A stretch of 64,000 nucleotides of DNA from Sorangium cellulosum (GTDB lineage Bacteria; Myxococcota_A; Polyangia; Polyangiales; Polyangiaceae): NCBI RefSeq assembly GCF_004135735.1, contig NZ_CP012670.1:5224501-5288500 (forward strand), in the 5' to 3' direction. The position numbers were made by a program, and so were the translations under genes. This document shows, in pieces, positions 24,619 through 33,360 of this stretch. The notes below the pieces were generated by a model, which was not told where the DNA came from, searched no databases, and saw only the letters and a list, made by a program, of their open reading frames with translations. Numbering within the stretch: the first letter of the stretch is position 1; each line of letters opens with the position of its first letter.

Positions 24619-25595
24619 CAGGTGATGTCGTCGACCGCCTGGACGGTCTCGTGGATGTCGTGCTCGTGCGTGTAGCCGAGGATCTCGCGCGCCCGCCGGT
24701 CGTCGACCATGCACACGTAGCGGATGTGATCGAGCTCGGGGGCCGGGAACGAGGTCGCCCGGAACCGCCACAGCCGCGGGACCATCGTCTGCATGAGGAA
24801 ATGAGGGATCGCGACGCGCGTCCGCCCGGTCATCGCGATGAGGCGCGACAGCGGCAGCGGCGCCGGGCCCGCGAGGTTGAAGATGCCGCGCACCCCGGGC
24901 CGGAGCGCCGCGATGATCGCGGAGACGACGTCGTCCTGGTGGATGACCTGCACCATCGGATCGAACCCGAGGAGCGTCGGGATCACGTTGAGCCGGAGGT
25001 AGTTCGACGGCGCGTTGCGCACGGAGCCGAGGATGTGGACCGGCCTCAGGATGACCGTCTCGGTCTGCGGGTGCTTCCAGAAGAACGACTGCGCCAGCAT
25101 GTCGACCTCGATGAGGTCGCGGATCTCGCTGAACGACGCGCCGCCGAGCAGCGGCGCGTCCTCGGTCAAGAACTGCGCGTTGTCGGGGCGCGGCCCGTAG
25201 GCGTTCGCGCTCGACAGGACGACGAGCTTCTGCACGTCGTACTGCGCGATGAACTCGAGCAGCCGCTGGAAGCCCGCGAGGTTCCAGCTGTGGTGCTCCA
25301 TCTGGTTGACCCGCGGATCGTGCATGACCCCGAGGTGGACCACCGCGGCGAGCTGCTCCTGGCGGAAGAGGTCCTGGGTCTTCTTGCGGCGGATATCGAG
25401 CTGGTGATGCTCGATGTCCTTCGGCCGCCCGTCGAAGCTGCGCCGGTCGACGCCGATCACGCGCCGCTCGCGGTGGAGGCGCCGCGCCAGGCGCCGCCCG
25501 AGGCGACCGCAGATGCCGGTGACGAGGATGGGCCTGAGGGACGGATCGGTGTCCACGCCGGGGCGGCGGACTCGGCCGAGCATGCGTTCGCTCAT
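24618..25595 (-). CDS. Atypical extended SDR (NAD-epimerase-like), copy 1
   Basis: A 325-residue NAD(P)-binding protein. The dinucleotide motif is TGICGRLGRRLA (GxxGxxG), followed by VIGVDRR and LDIRRKK, and SSANAYG holds the usual Ser. At the expected YxxxK position the sequence is LIEVDMLAQSF, so both catalytic Tyr and Lys are missing. It may therefore bind nucleotide or act as a partner rather than an epimerase. ATG 25595 (MSERMLGR) is used; the frame is open further upstream but overlaps the divergent acyltransferase. Coupled to the methyltransferase. A paralogue occurs at 57612-58799, also beside an acyltransferase. Confidence 0.85.
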   Translation of the reverse strand: MSERMLGRVRRPGVDTDPSLRPILVTGICGRLGRRLARRLHRERRVIGVDRRSFDGRPKDIEHHQLDIRRKKTQDLFRQEQLAAVVHLGVMHDPRVNQMEHHSWNLAGFQRLLEFIAQYDVQKLVVLSSANAYGPRPDNAQFLTEDAPLLGGASFSEIRDLIEVDMLAQSFFWKHPQTETVILRPVHILGSVRNAPSNYLRLNVIPTLLGFDPMVQVIHQDDVVSAIIAALRPGVRGIFNLAGPAPLPLSRLIAMTGRTRVAIPHFLMQTMVPRLWRFRATSFPAPELDHIRYVCMVDDRRAREILGYTHEHDIHETVQAVDDIT

Positions 25596-25682
25596 CGGCT
25601 CGACGGTCGCTTCGGGGCGGCCACTGGTCAAGGGCTTCCTTCCGGTGCAGGCCCACGCGAGTTTTGCTATCGTCGTGCGCCC

Positions 25683-26609
25683 ATGCCCAGCACGAGGGCG
25701 CTCGCCAGGTTCAGCCATTTCGCCACCCACAGCGCGCTGCCGCTCGTGCGGCTCGGGATCGACGGCGTGCGCGGCACGATCGACGACGCGACGATCCGGC
25801 TGCTCGGCCGGGACTTCGAGGATCGGCTGCGCCGGGTCGCGCTGCCGCTCGCCGCGGAGGGCGTCGACCCGTTCGGGCTCGACCCGGCGTGGGCGAAGTA
25901 CGCGGTCGGCGTCGCCGCGTTCTTTCATCGCTGCTATTTCCGGACCGAGGTGCACGGCATCGAGCGCGTCCCGACCGGCCGCGTCCTCCTGATCGCCAAC
26001 CACTCCGGCCAGCTGCCGTTCGACGGGATGCTCATCGCGGCGTCGCTGTTCCTCGACGCGGAGCCGCCGCGCGTGATGCGGAGCATGGTCGAGAAGTGGA
26101 CGCAGACCCTGCCGTTCGTGTCGACGTTCTTCTCGCGCGTGGGTCAGGTGGTCGGCGTGCCCGAGAACGCGCGGCGGCTGCTCGACATGGGCTCCGCGAT
26201 CCTGGTGTTCCCGGAGGGGACGCGCGGGATCTCGAAGGGGTTCTCCAGCCGCTATCAGCTCCTCGATTTCGGGCTCGGGTTCATGCGACTGGCGCTCGAG
26301 ACCGACACGCCGATCGTGCCCATCGCGGTCATCGGGGGCGAGGAACAGTACATCTCGCTCGGCAACCTCGAGGCGCTCTCGAAGGCGCTCGGGATGCCCA
26401 CGTTCCCGATCATCCCTCAGCTACTCCTCCCCGGAGGCCAGCTCCCGCTGCCGACCAAGTACCGGATCTATTTCGGCGAGCCCATGACCTTCCGCGGCGA
26501 CCCCGACGACGACGACGCGGTGATCCAGGAGAAGGTCGCGCTCGTGAAGGGCAGGATCCAGTCGATGCTGAACCTCGGTCTGAAGGAGCGAAAGAGCATC
26601 TTCTGGTGA
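25683..26609 (+). CDS. Lysophospholipid-type acyltransferase, copy 1
   Basis: A 308-residue LPLAT (PlsC-superfamily, MGAT-like) membrane-associated enzyme that transfers acyl chains to a lipid or alcohol acceptor. The catalytic block is ANHSGQLPFDGML, a His-x(n)-Asp variant; the substrate block is LVFPEGTRGISKGF; and later PIVPIAVIGGEE. It ends in the KSIFW motif shared with the second copy (KSIWF). Divergent from the SDR with 87 bases between the start codons. The related Mycobacterium locus Rv0501-Rv0502 (galE2-like and acyltransferase) shows a similar pairing, from memory. The acceptor is unknown. Confidence 0.88.
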   Translation: MPSTRALARFSHFATHSALPLVRLGIDGVRGTIDDATIRLLGRDFEDRLRRVALPLAAEGVDPFGLDPAWAKYAVGVAAFFHRCYFRTEVHGIERVPTGRVLLIANHSGQLPFDGMLIAASLFLDAEPPRVMRSMVEKWTQTLPFVSTFFSRVGQVVGVPENARRLLDMGSAILVFPEGTRGISKGFSSRYQLLDFGLGFMRLALETDTPIVPIAVIGGEEQYISLGNLEALSKALGMPTFPIIPQLLLPGGQLPLPTKYRIYFGEPMTFRGDPDDDDAVIQEKVALVKGRIQSMLNLGLKERKSIFW

Positions 26610-26741
26610 GCGCGTGAGGGTGGCGGCCTCGTTCGAAGGGCTCCCCTCCGGGGCTTGCGTTCCGGCGGGCCTGTTTTGTGGCCCGCCTACACTCCGGCCC
26701 CTCCGGGGAGCCGCCCGAACGAGGCCGGCACCCTCACGCGC
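26610..26741. terminator. 132-base hairpin between convergent genes
   Basis: Arms of about 60 bases: 26610-26671 begins GCGCGTGAGGGTG and its complement ends at 26741, with further pairing at GGCCTCGTTCG, CTCC..CCGGGG and CGGGCC around a TGTTTTGT loop. The right arm covers the S66 peptidase stop codon (26734-26736) and the left arm starts directly after the acyltransferase stop. This is a striking bidirectional terminator or RNA-stability element. Confidence 0.75.
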
Positions 26742-27708
26742 CCGCGAGCGTCACGGCGGCCTCGGGGCCGTGGGAGAGGACGCGCGCGCGGCCGCCGAGG
26801 ATGGCGGGCTCGTTGCGCCGCCCGTGGCCGATCGGCAACCCCGCGACGACGGGGATGCCGAGGGGGAGCAGCCTGTCGCGCAGCACGTCGTCCACGGTGA
26901 CGCCGTCCGGCCCCGGGCTGCACTGCTCGAAGTCGCCGAGGACCACCGCCGCCGCCCGGGCGAGGTGGCCGCCGACCTCCAGCGTCGCGAGCATGCGATC
27001 GATGCGGTAGGGGCGCTCGGTGACGTCCTCGAGCAGGAGGACGCACCCGTCCGGCACCTCCAGGCGACCGGCCGCGGCGCAGGCGTGGAGCAAGGCGAGG
27101 TTGCCGCCGAAGAGCGGCCCCTCGGCGGCGCCGGCGCGCAGCGCCGTGAGGCCGTCGAAGCGGCGCTCGCCCAGCGGGTCCTCGAGGGCGCGGATCAGCG
27201 CGTCGCGGGCGCGGGCGTCGCCGCGCCCGAGGGCGGCGACGTGGGCGCCGTGGAGCGAGGCGACGCCGACGCGCGCGGCCTCGACGTGGAGCGCCGTGAT
27301 GTCGGAGAAGCCGACGATCCAGCGAGGGCGCTCGGCGAGGAGGCGCCAGTCGAGCCGGTGCACGAACCGGTTCGCGCCGTAACCGCCCCGGGCCGCGAAG
27401 ATGGCGCGCACGTCGGGGTGCTCCAGGGCGCGGACGAGCTCGTCGCGCCGGCGCGCGTCGCTGCCAGCCAGGTAACCGGTCCGCGAGAAGAGCCCCCGGC
27501 CGGGCGGGCTGGAGCGCGGGAGATCCACGCCCTGGCCAGCGTCACCTGCGCGCGGAGCGCCGCTGTCCGCGTCGAAGAGCACGCGGTAGCGCCGGGCGAG
27601 CCAGCCGAGGCCGACCCAGGCGAGGACGTGCTCGAACGGGCTGGAAGGGGCGATCACGGCGATGGTGTCGCCCGGTCGAAGCGCTGGAGGGAGGATCGGA
27701 GAGGGCAT
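26734..27708 (-). CDS. S66-family LD-carboxypeptidase
   Basis: A 324-residue serine peptidase of the LdcA/MccF family; LdcA removes the terminal D-Ala from muropeptide tetrapeptides during peptidoglycan recycling. Nucleophile Ser is in VGFSDITALH, Glu in VLLLEDVTE, and His in GLPIGHG; ARGGYGANR is the family loop. No signal peptide, so cytoplasmic as for LdcA. MccF-like peptide-antibiotic immunity is an alternative within the same fold. Neighbours give no specific pathway. Confidence 0.9.
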   Translation of the reverse strand: MPSPILPPALRPGDTIAVIAPSSPFEHVLAWVGLGWLARRYRVLFDADSGAPRAGDAGQGVDLPRSSPPGRGLFSRTGYLAGSDARRRDELVRALEHPDVRAIFAARGGYGANRFVHRLDWRLLAERPRWIVGFSDITALHVEAARVGVASLHGAHVAALGRGDARARDALIRALEDPLGERRFDGLTALRAGAAEGPLFGGNLALLHACAAAGRLEVPDGCVLLLEDVTERPYRIDRMLATLEVGGHLARAAAVVLGDFEQCSPGPDGVTVDDVLRDRLLPLGIPVVAGLPIGHGRRNEPAILGGRARVLSHGPEAAVTLAGA

Positions 27709-27896
27709 GATCGCAGAGGGCGTTCGCGGGGACAGCGCGCCGGGGACACGGCTTTTGGACGAGGATGCCGCGCTGGAGAGGCGCAGTCCCGAGGGGCGGC
27801 GGAGCCGGGTCGACCTTGCCTGTCGAGGCCGCCTGGCGCCCCGCGAGAGCGCAGCCCGCCGGACACGCGGCCTCGCCTAGGGGTGAGTCGCCGGCG

Positions 27897-30800
27897 TCAA
27901 GGAGCCCCGGAGTCGTCGTCGAGGAACTCCACCTCTTCTTCCACCTCTTCTTCCACGTCACCGACGTCGACCGCCTCGGAGGCGGGCACGCCCGATGCCG
28001 CGGGCGGCTCGCCAGGATGCTGCGGCTGCGCCGCGAAGTCCCCGGGCACCACGGGCTGCGGCTGCGCGTCGGGCTGCGCGGACGCCCACGGGGGCGCGAC
28101 CGCCTCCATCAGAGAAGCCTGCTCCTGCTCGATGGCCCTGCCGTCAAGCAGGGGCTGGGTCGCGCGCTCGTCGAGATCGGGCTGCTCCAGGAGGACCACC
28201 TGCGCGCCGGCGAGCGGCGCCGCCTCGGCCCCCTCCACCACGCCCTCCGGCGCGGGGTACGGGGCGACGCCCTCCGGCGCGGGATACGGGGCGACGCCCT
28301 CCGGCGCGGGGTACGGGGCGACGCCCTCCGGCGCGGGGTACGGGGCGACGCCCTCCTGCGCGGGGTACGGGGCCGGCTCGTCGGCGCCGTGGCCCGCGGC
28401 GCCGACGTACGCCTGGGCCTGCTGCTCCGGGTCGACCTGCGGCGCCGGCGATGCGGCCAGCCCCTGGGATTCCGCCGCCGCCTCGGCGCCGGCGACCATG
28501 CCGGGGCCCGCGTAGCCGTTGCTCACCACGGCCGCCGCCACGGCGGCCTCCGCGCCGCCGGCCTCGACGCTCGGCAGCCGCGGGGCGAGCGGCGGTTCGG
28601 TCGGGGCGCGGCCCGGCGGCCTGGTCGGCAGCACGGGCGGCGGGGGAGTGCGCCGGAGGTTGCCGGACTTCGCCCGCTCGAGGCCGGCGGTCGCGTCGGC
28701 GTCGCCCGCCTTCATGCGGAGGACCCGACGCCAGGCGTCCGCCGCCTCCCGTGCGTCCCCGAGCTCCTCCTCCCAGATGCGCGCCACCTTGCGGGCGAGC
28801 TCCGCCCGCTGCACCGGATCGCGGCCGCGGAGGATCTGGTCCTCGTAGAGCTGGATCATGCCGCGGTGATCGCCGAGCTCCTGCAGCAGGCCGGACAGGT
28901 CGTTCATCACGTCCTGGTCCGAGGGCGACAGGTCGTGCAGCTTCTTCAGATCCGCGGCGGCGCCCTGCCGGTCTCCGAGCACGTCGCGCCGCAGCCTGGC
29001 CCGCCGCTGGAGGAGCTTGCGCACGAGCGGGCCGTCGAACACCCCGTCCAGCGCGCGGCTCAGCGTCGCGCCGACGCGGGGCATGTCGCCCACCTCGCGC
29101 CCGAGGGCCTCGAGCGCGTCCAGCGACGCGTCGTCGACCTGCGTGAGCAGGGCGTCGCCGAGCCAGCCGAAGGCGCGGTCGACGTCGCCCAGGTCCTGAC
29201 GGGCGATCGTGGCCGCGCGGCGCAGCAGCGCCGCCCGGGTGCGCCCGCCGTCGCGCGACCCCTGGCCGCCCGCCGCGAGCGCCTCGGCGAGGATCGTGCG
29301 GAGCGCGACCGACTGCGACCGCGCGTCGCCGTCCCGCGCCACGCGCTCCAGGGTGGCGATCGTCTCCTCCTGGACGCCGCCGCCCAGCGCCAGATCGAAG
29401 AAGCTCCGCGCCCGATCGATGGCGCCGCGCTCGCAGGCCATCTCGGCGGCGCGGGCGAGCGCCGCGAGGCGATCGGCCGGCGTGCGGCACCGGCTCACCT
29501 GGCGCTCGTACAGATCGATGAGGTGGTCCGAGGTGGGCATCAGCGCCGTCAGCCGCGCGAGCAGCGGCTCGACCTCGGCGGGCGGCACGCTCGCGAGCGC
29601 GCCCTCGCCGTGCTGGACGGCCTCCAGGGGATCGACGCCCAGCGCGGCGCGCACCTCGGCCTGCCGCACGAGCTCGGCGGCCCGGGCCGCGCCCGCCAGC
29701 TCCTTCGCGAGCAGCTCGTGCGCCACGGCGAGGGCGTCGAGATCCTTGAGCTCCACCGCGATCGCCTCGAGCTTCCCGGCGAGGGCGGCGTCGGCGGTGC
29801 GCGAGCGCGCGAGCTCCATGGCCACGCGCGCGGCGTCGCGGAGGCGATCGACCTCCACGAAGCGCTCGAACGCGCCGCGCAGGGCGAGGTCGCGCCCCGC
29901 GCGCGCGATGGACTCGTTCCAGGCGACCAGCTTGGTCGCGACGATCCCCTTCCACCCGATCCGGTCGCCGAGCGCGACGTACGCCTCCCTGCAGAGCTCG
30001 TCGCCCTGATCGGCGAGCCGCTCCAGCAGGGCCAGCGCCTCGTCGCTCCTGCCCAGCGCGCGGTCCAGGATCTCGGCCAGGCGGCGGGTCATCCTGGACG
30101 CTTCGTCCTCGTCCCCCTCCACCTCGATCAGGGTCGCCATGAGGCGCGCGACCTTCGGCCAATCGCCCAGCCGCTCGGCGAGCCGCTGGAGCCGGGCGAT
30201 CGCGTCGAGGTCGTCCGGCTCGGCGGCGTGGACGACCTCGAGCGCCCTCACGGCGCCGTGCGGGTCGTCGAGCGGCCCCTCGTACAGGGACGCGAGCCGC
30301 TGCGCGATCTCGACCCGCTCCGGGCCCTCCGCGAGCGCGAGCTCGCGCTCGAGCGCGCCGGCCGTGCCCCGCAGGTTGCCGCGCCGCTCCTCCAGCGCGG
30401 CGATCGCCCGGAGCGCGGTGCGGTTCTGCGGGTCGATCGTCCTCACGATCTCCTCGTAGCGCTCGATCGCAATGTCGACCTCGCCCGCCCCCTCCGCGAG
30501 CATGCGCGCCTCCTGCAGGGCGATCGCGAGCTTGCCCGGCTGGCTGTCCGTGAGCGAGCCGAGCCTCCGGAGGAGCTCCACGCCCTGCTGGTGATCGCCG
30601 CGCTCGCGGGCGTCCTCGGCGAGCTGCGCGAGCGCCTCGGCGTCGTCGCCGTCGGAGAGCAGCAGCGTCAGGGTCTCGCGGGCCCCGGCGAGGTCGCCGA
30701 GCTCGCGCTGCGCCGCGGCCGCGGCCCGCCGCGCCGCCACCCGCTGCGCCCTGTCGCCGACGTTGTCGGCGCGGACCAGCAGGAACCGCACGAGCTCGGG

Positions 30801-33221
30801 CCGCCGATCGGCGCGGCGGTAGATGTCCTCGATCGTGTGGGCGCAGGCGTCGCTCACCGGGTCGATCTCGATCGCGCGCTCGAGCTTGTCGACGGCGCCG
30901 TCCACGTCGCCCGCGCTGAGGAGCAGCTCCGCGGCCTGGACGAAGAGCGCCGGGCGCGCCGCGCGGCCCTCGAGCAGCGCGCGCTCGCAGAGCGCCCTCG
31001 CCGCCTCGGCGAGCCTCCCCGCCGCGACGTAGGCCTGCTCGGCGAGCTCCCACAGCCTGGCCTGCTTCAGCAGCGCGGCCGCCTGGATGTAGGCGTCGCC
31101 CGCGGCGCCCGGCTCGGCGAGCCGCATCCGGAGCTCGCCGAGCTTCTGGAAGAGCGAGCCGCGGGTGAGCCTGTCCTCGAAGCGGGGGGCCGCGTCGCTG
31201 AGGGCCAGCGCCGCGAGATCGAACCGCTCGCCCCGCTCGAAGAGCTTGACGGCCGACTGGAGCGCCATACCGTCCTCCGGCGACAGGCCCGCGATGCGCA
31301 GCCAGGCCTCCGCGGCGGCGATCGGATCCCGCCGCTTGTGCTCGTGGAGCGAGGCGAGCTGCTTCTTGAGCTCGATCCTCTGCTCGACGCCGGGCGCCGC
31401 GGCCGCCTCCTGCTCGATCAGCGCGGCGAGGTCGTCCCAGCGGGCGCTCCGCTCGAGCAGCCGCCGCAGCTCGGCCGGGGCCTGCTCGTCGCCGGGATCG
31501 AGCTCGCAGAGCAGCTTCCAGGCCTGGACCGCCGTGTCCACGTCGCGCAGCTGCGACTCGCAGAGCGCCACGACCTCGCGCAGCCGCGCCTTCCTGTCCT
31601 CGAGCGGCGCGGTCGGGACGCGCGCCGCCGCGAGCAGGACGTCCCGCAGCTCGGCGAACATCCGCTTCTCGCGGAGGTGCTCGTCGATCTGCGAGAGCGC
31701 GTCCGGGTTGGCCGGGTCCACCTTGAGCGCCTCGCGCAGCCTGGCGAGCGCCTGCGGCTTGCGGCCCTTGAGGAGCTCGTCCTGCGCGTCCTTCAGGAGC
31801 TGCGACGCCTCCGGGCCAGCCGGGTCGCCGCCGGGCTCGGGGGCTGGCCGGGAGCTGGGCACGCCCCGCGCCGACGCGGAGCTCGGCGCGCCTTCGTCCA
31901 GCGCCCTCGGCGCGGGCGCCGACGAGGCCGGCGCGAACGCGGCCACCGCGGGCTCGGTAAGCGGCGCCACGCTCGCGGGGGCGGGGGCCACCGGCGCGGC
32001 GCCGATGGGCGGCGCCGACTGCGCGGCGCCGACGGGCGGCGCCGACGGCGCGGCGCCGACGGGCGGCGCCGACTGCGCGCGCGCGGAGGCGATCGCCGCC
32101 GCGCTCGGGGGCGGCACCGACGACGCGCGCGTGAGCGGCGGCGGAGGCGGAGGCGGCGGGGGCACGGACGCCCGCTTGCGCGCCTCGGCGGCCATGAACC
32201 CGTTCGGGTTCGCCTGGAGGTAAGCGAGGTACTGCGGGCGGAGCTCGACCGTGCGGCCCAGCTGCTTTCCGTAGTGATCGGCGAGCTGCATCGCGCGGTC
32301 GTGCCCGGGCGCCGCGCGGAGCGCGTACACCGAGTACGAGTAGCCGTACTCCCCGTCGTACATCTCCGCGAGCGCCACGAAGAGCTCCGCGGCCTCCTCG
32401 CGCTCGGGCTGCGGCACCGGCTCGCCGGCGTCGATGCGGTCGACGATGGCGACCCCGAGCGCCTGGATCAGCCCGACGTCGTGCGGCACGAACGCGCGCG
32501 CGCTCCGCAGCGCCACCGTGGCGCCCGCGAGATCGCCGGCGCGGCGCCGGATGTCGGCCTCGTCACGCAGGAGGGCGAGCCTCCGGTCCGGGTCGTCGAT
32601 GAGCGCCTGCTCCATCGCGAAGTACGGGATCGCCTCGACGTACTGCTGCTGGGCCTTGAGCAGCTCGCGCGCGGCGTAGATCGCGTACACGTTGTGCGGG
32701 TCGAGCTCCACCAGGCGGCGCCAGTTCTCGAGCGCCCGGTCCGGACGCGAGAGCGGGGGCTCACCCCACAGCCGGCCGAGCTCTTCGTGCAGCGTCGCGA
32801 GCTGCGCGCGCACCTCGGGCCGCTCGAAGAGCAGCGGCGTGAGCGCCTTGACCAGCCGCTCCAGCAGCGCGACGAGCGCCTTCTGGTCGCCCTTGTCGCG
32901 GTAGAGCTGCGCCAGCCGCTCCGCCGCCGTCCGCTGCGTCGGGTCCTTGTCGATCGCGATCATGAGCGTGCGCGCGGCGTGGTGCGCGTCGCCGATCGTC
33001 GTCGACCACACGTTGGCGGCCTCGCTCAGCCAGTGCGCCGCGTACGACGGATCGGCGGTGGAGCTGCCGACCCGCTCGAGCAGCATCGCGTACGATCGTG
33101 GGTCCTGCTCCCCGGCTCGGTGAGCATATGCCAGGGCCTCCGCGTCATGTGGATTCGTGACGAGGCGCTGGATGAGCGTTTCCATCTCCCGGGGATCCAT
33201 CGGTGCGCGGCGAAGGTACAC
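27897..33221 (-). CDS. Very large TPR-repeat protein (1,774 residues)
   Basis: Built almost entirely of TPR-like helical pairs (for example RALENWRRLVELDPHNVYAI, AVDKLERAIEIDPVSDACAH). A Pro/Ala-rich linker at ~355-455 contains SAPPVGAA repeats, and there is a disordered acidic C-terminus. Within that terminus five PYPAPEGVA-type decapeptides (DNA 28238-28375) are followed by a final Glu/Asp-rich tail. No signal peptide; probably a cytoplasmic scaffold, by family knowledge. GTG 33221 has GGAAG five bases upstream; ATG 33200 (MDPREMETL) is an alternative. It follows the kinase gene on the same strand, separated by 140 bases, so it could belong to the kinase's regulon. Confidence 0.85.
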   Translation of the reverse strand: MYLRRAPMDPREMETLIQRLVTNPHDAEALAYAHRAGEQDPRSYAMLLERVGSSTADPSYAAHWLSEAANVWSTTIGDAHHAARTLMIAIDKDPTQRTAAERLAQLYRDKGDQKALVALLERLVKALTPLLFERPEVRAQLATLHEELGRLWGEPPLSRPDRALENWRRLVELDPHNVYAIYAARELLKAQQQYVEAIPYFAMEQALIDDPDRRLALLRDEADIRRRAGDLAGATVALRSARAFVPHDVGLIQALGVAIVDRIDAGEPVPQPEREEAAELFVALAEMYDGEYGYSYSVYALRAAPGHDRAMQLADHYGKQLGRTVELRPQYLAYLQANPNGFMAAEARKRASVPPPPPPPPPLTRASSVPPPSAAAIASARAQSAPPVGAAPSAPPVGAAQSAPPIGAAPVAPAPASVAPLTEPAVAAFAPASSAPAPRALDEGAPSSASARGVPSSRPAPEPGGDPAGPEASQLLKDAQDELLKGRKPQALARLREALKVDPANPDALSQIDEHLREKRMFAELRDVLLAAARVPTAPLEDRKARLREVVALCESQLRDVDTAVQAWKLLCELDPGDEQAPAELRRLLERSARWDDLAALIEQEAAAAPGVEQRIELKKQLASLHEHKRRDPIAAAEAWLRIAGLSPEDGMALQSAVKLFERGERFDLAALALSDAAPRFEDRLTRGSLFQKLGELRMRLAEPGAAGDAYIQAAALLKQARLWELAEQAYVAAGRLAEAARALCERALLEGRAARPALFVQAAELLLSAGDVDGAVDKLERAIEIDPVSDACAHTIEDIYRRADRRPELVRFLLVRADNVGDRAQRVAARRAAAAAQRELGDLAGARETLTLLLSDGDDAEALAQLAEDARERGDHQQGVELLRRLGSLTDSQPGKLAIALQEARMLAEGAGEVDIAIERYEEIVRTIDPQNRTALRAIAALEERRGNLRGTAGALERELALAEGPERVEIAQRLASLYEGPLDDPHGAVRALEVVHAAEPDDLDAIARLQRLAERLGDWPKVARLMATLIEVEGDEDEASRMTRRLAEILDRALGRSDEALALLERLADQGDELCREAYVALGDRIGWKGIVATKLVAWNESIARAGRDLALRGAFERFVEVDRLRDAARVAMELARSRTADAALAGKLEAIAVELKDLDALAVAHELLAKELAGAARAAELVRQAEVRAALGVDPLEAVQHGEGALASVPPAEVEPLLARLTALMPTSDHLIDLYERQVSRCRTPADRLAALARAAEMACERGAIDRARSFFDLALGGGVQEETIATLERVARDGDARSQSVALRTILAEALAAGGQGSRDGGRTRAALLRRAATIARQDLGDVDRAFGWLGDALLTQVDDASLDALEALGREVGDMPRVGATLSRALDGVFDGPLVRKLLQRRARLRRDVLGDRQGAAADLKKLHDLSPSDQDVMNDLSGLLQELGDHRGMIQLYEDQILRGRDPVQRAELARKVARIWEEELGDAREAADAWRRVLRMKAGDADATAGLERAKSGNLRRTPPPPVLPTRPPGRAPTEPPLAPRLPSVEAGGAEAAVAAAVVSNGYAGPGMVAGAEAAAESQGLAASPAPQVDPEQQAQAYVGAAGHGADEPAPYPAQEGVAPYPAPEGVAPYPAPEGVAPYPAPEGVAPYPAPEGVVEGAEAAPLAGAQVVLLEQPDLDERATQPLLDGRAIEQEQASLMEAVAPPWASAQPDAQPQPVVPGDFAAQPQHPGEPPAASGVPASEAVDVGDVEEEVEEEVEFLDDDSGAP
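28238..28375. repeat. 30-bp in-frame tandem repeat in the TPR protein
   Basis: Five units of 30 bp carrying CCCTCCGGCGCGGGGTACGG, almost identical, code the PYPAPEGVA decapeptide array. Near-identity indicates recent expansion. Confidence 0.88.
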
Positions 33222-33360
33222 GTTAGCTTCCGCTTCGTACAGCGGACTCTCGGCGCGGATCGCGATCGGCAGCGGCCGCCTTTTGCGCCCCCCGCGCCTC
33301 GCCGGCGCGGCCTCGACCGCCGCGCCGCGCCTCGCGCAGCGCGGCTGCGCGGGTGCACCG

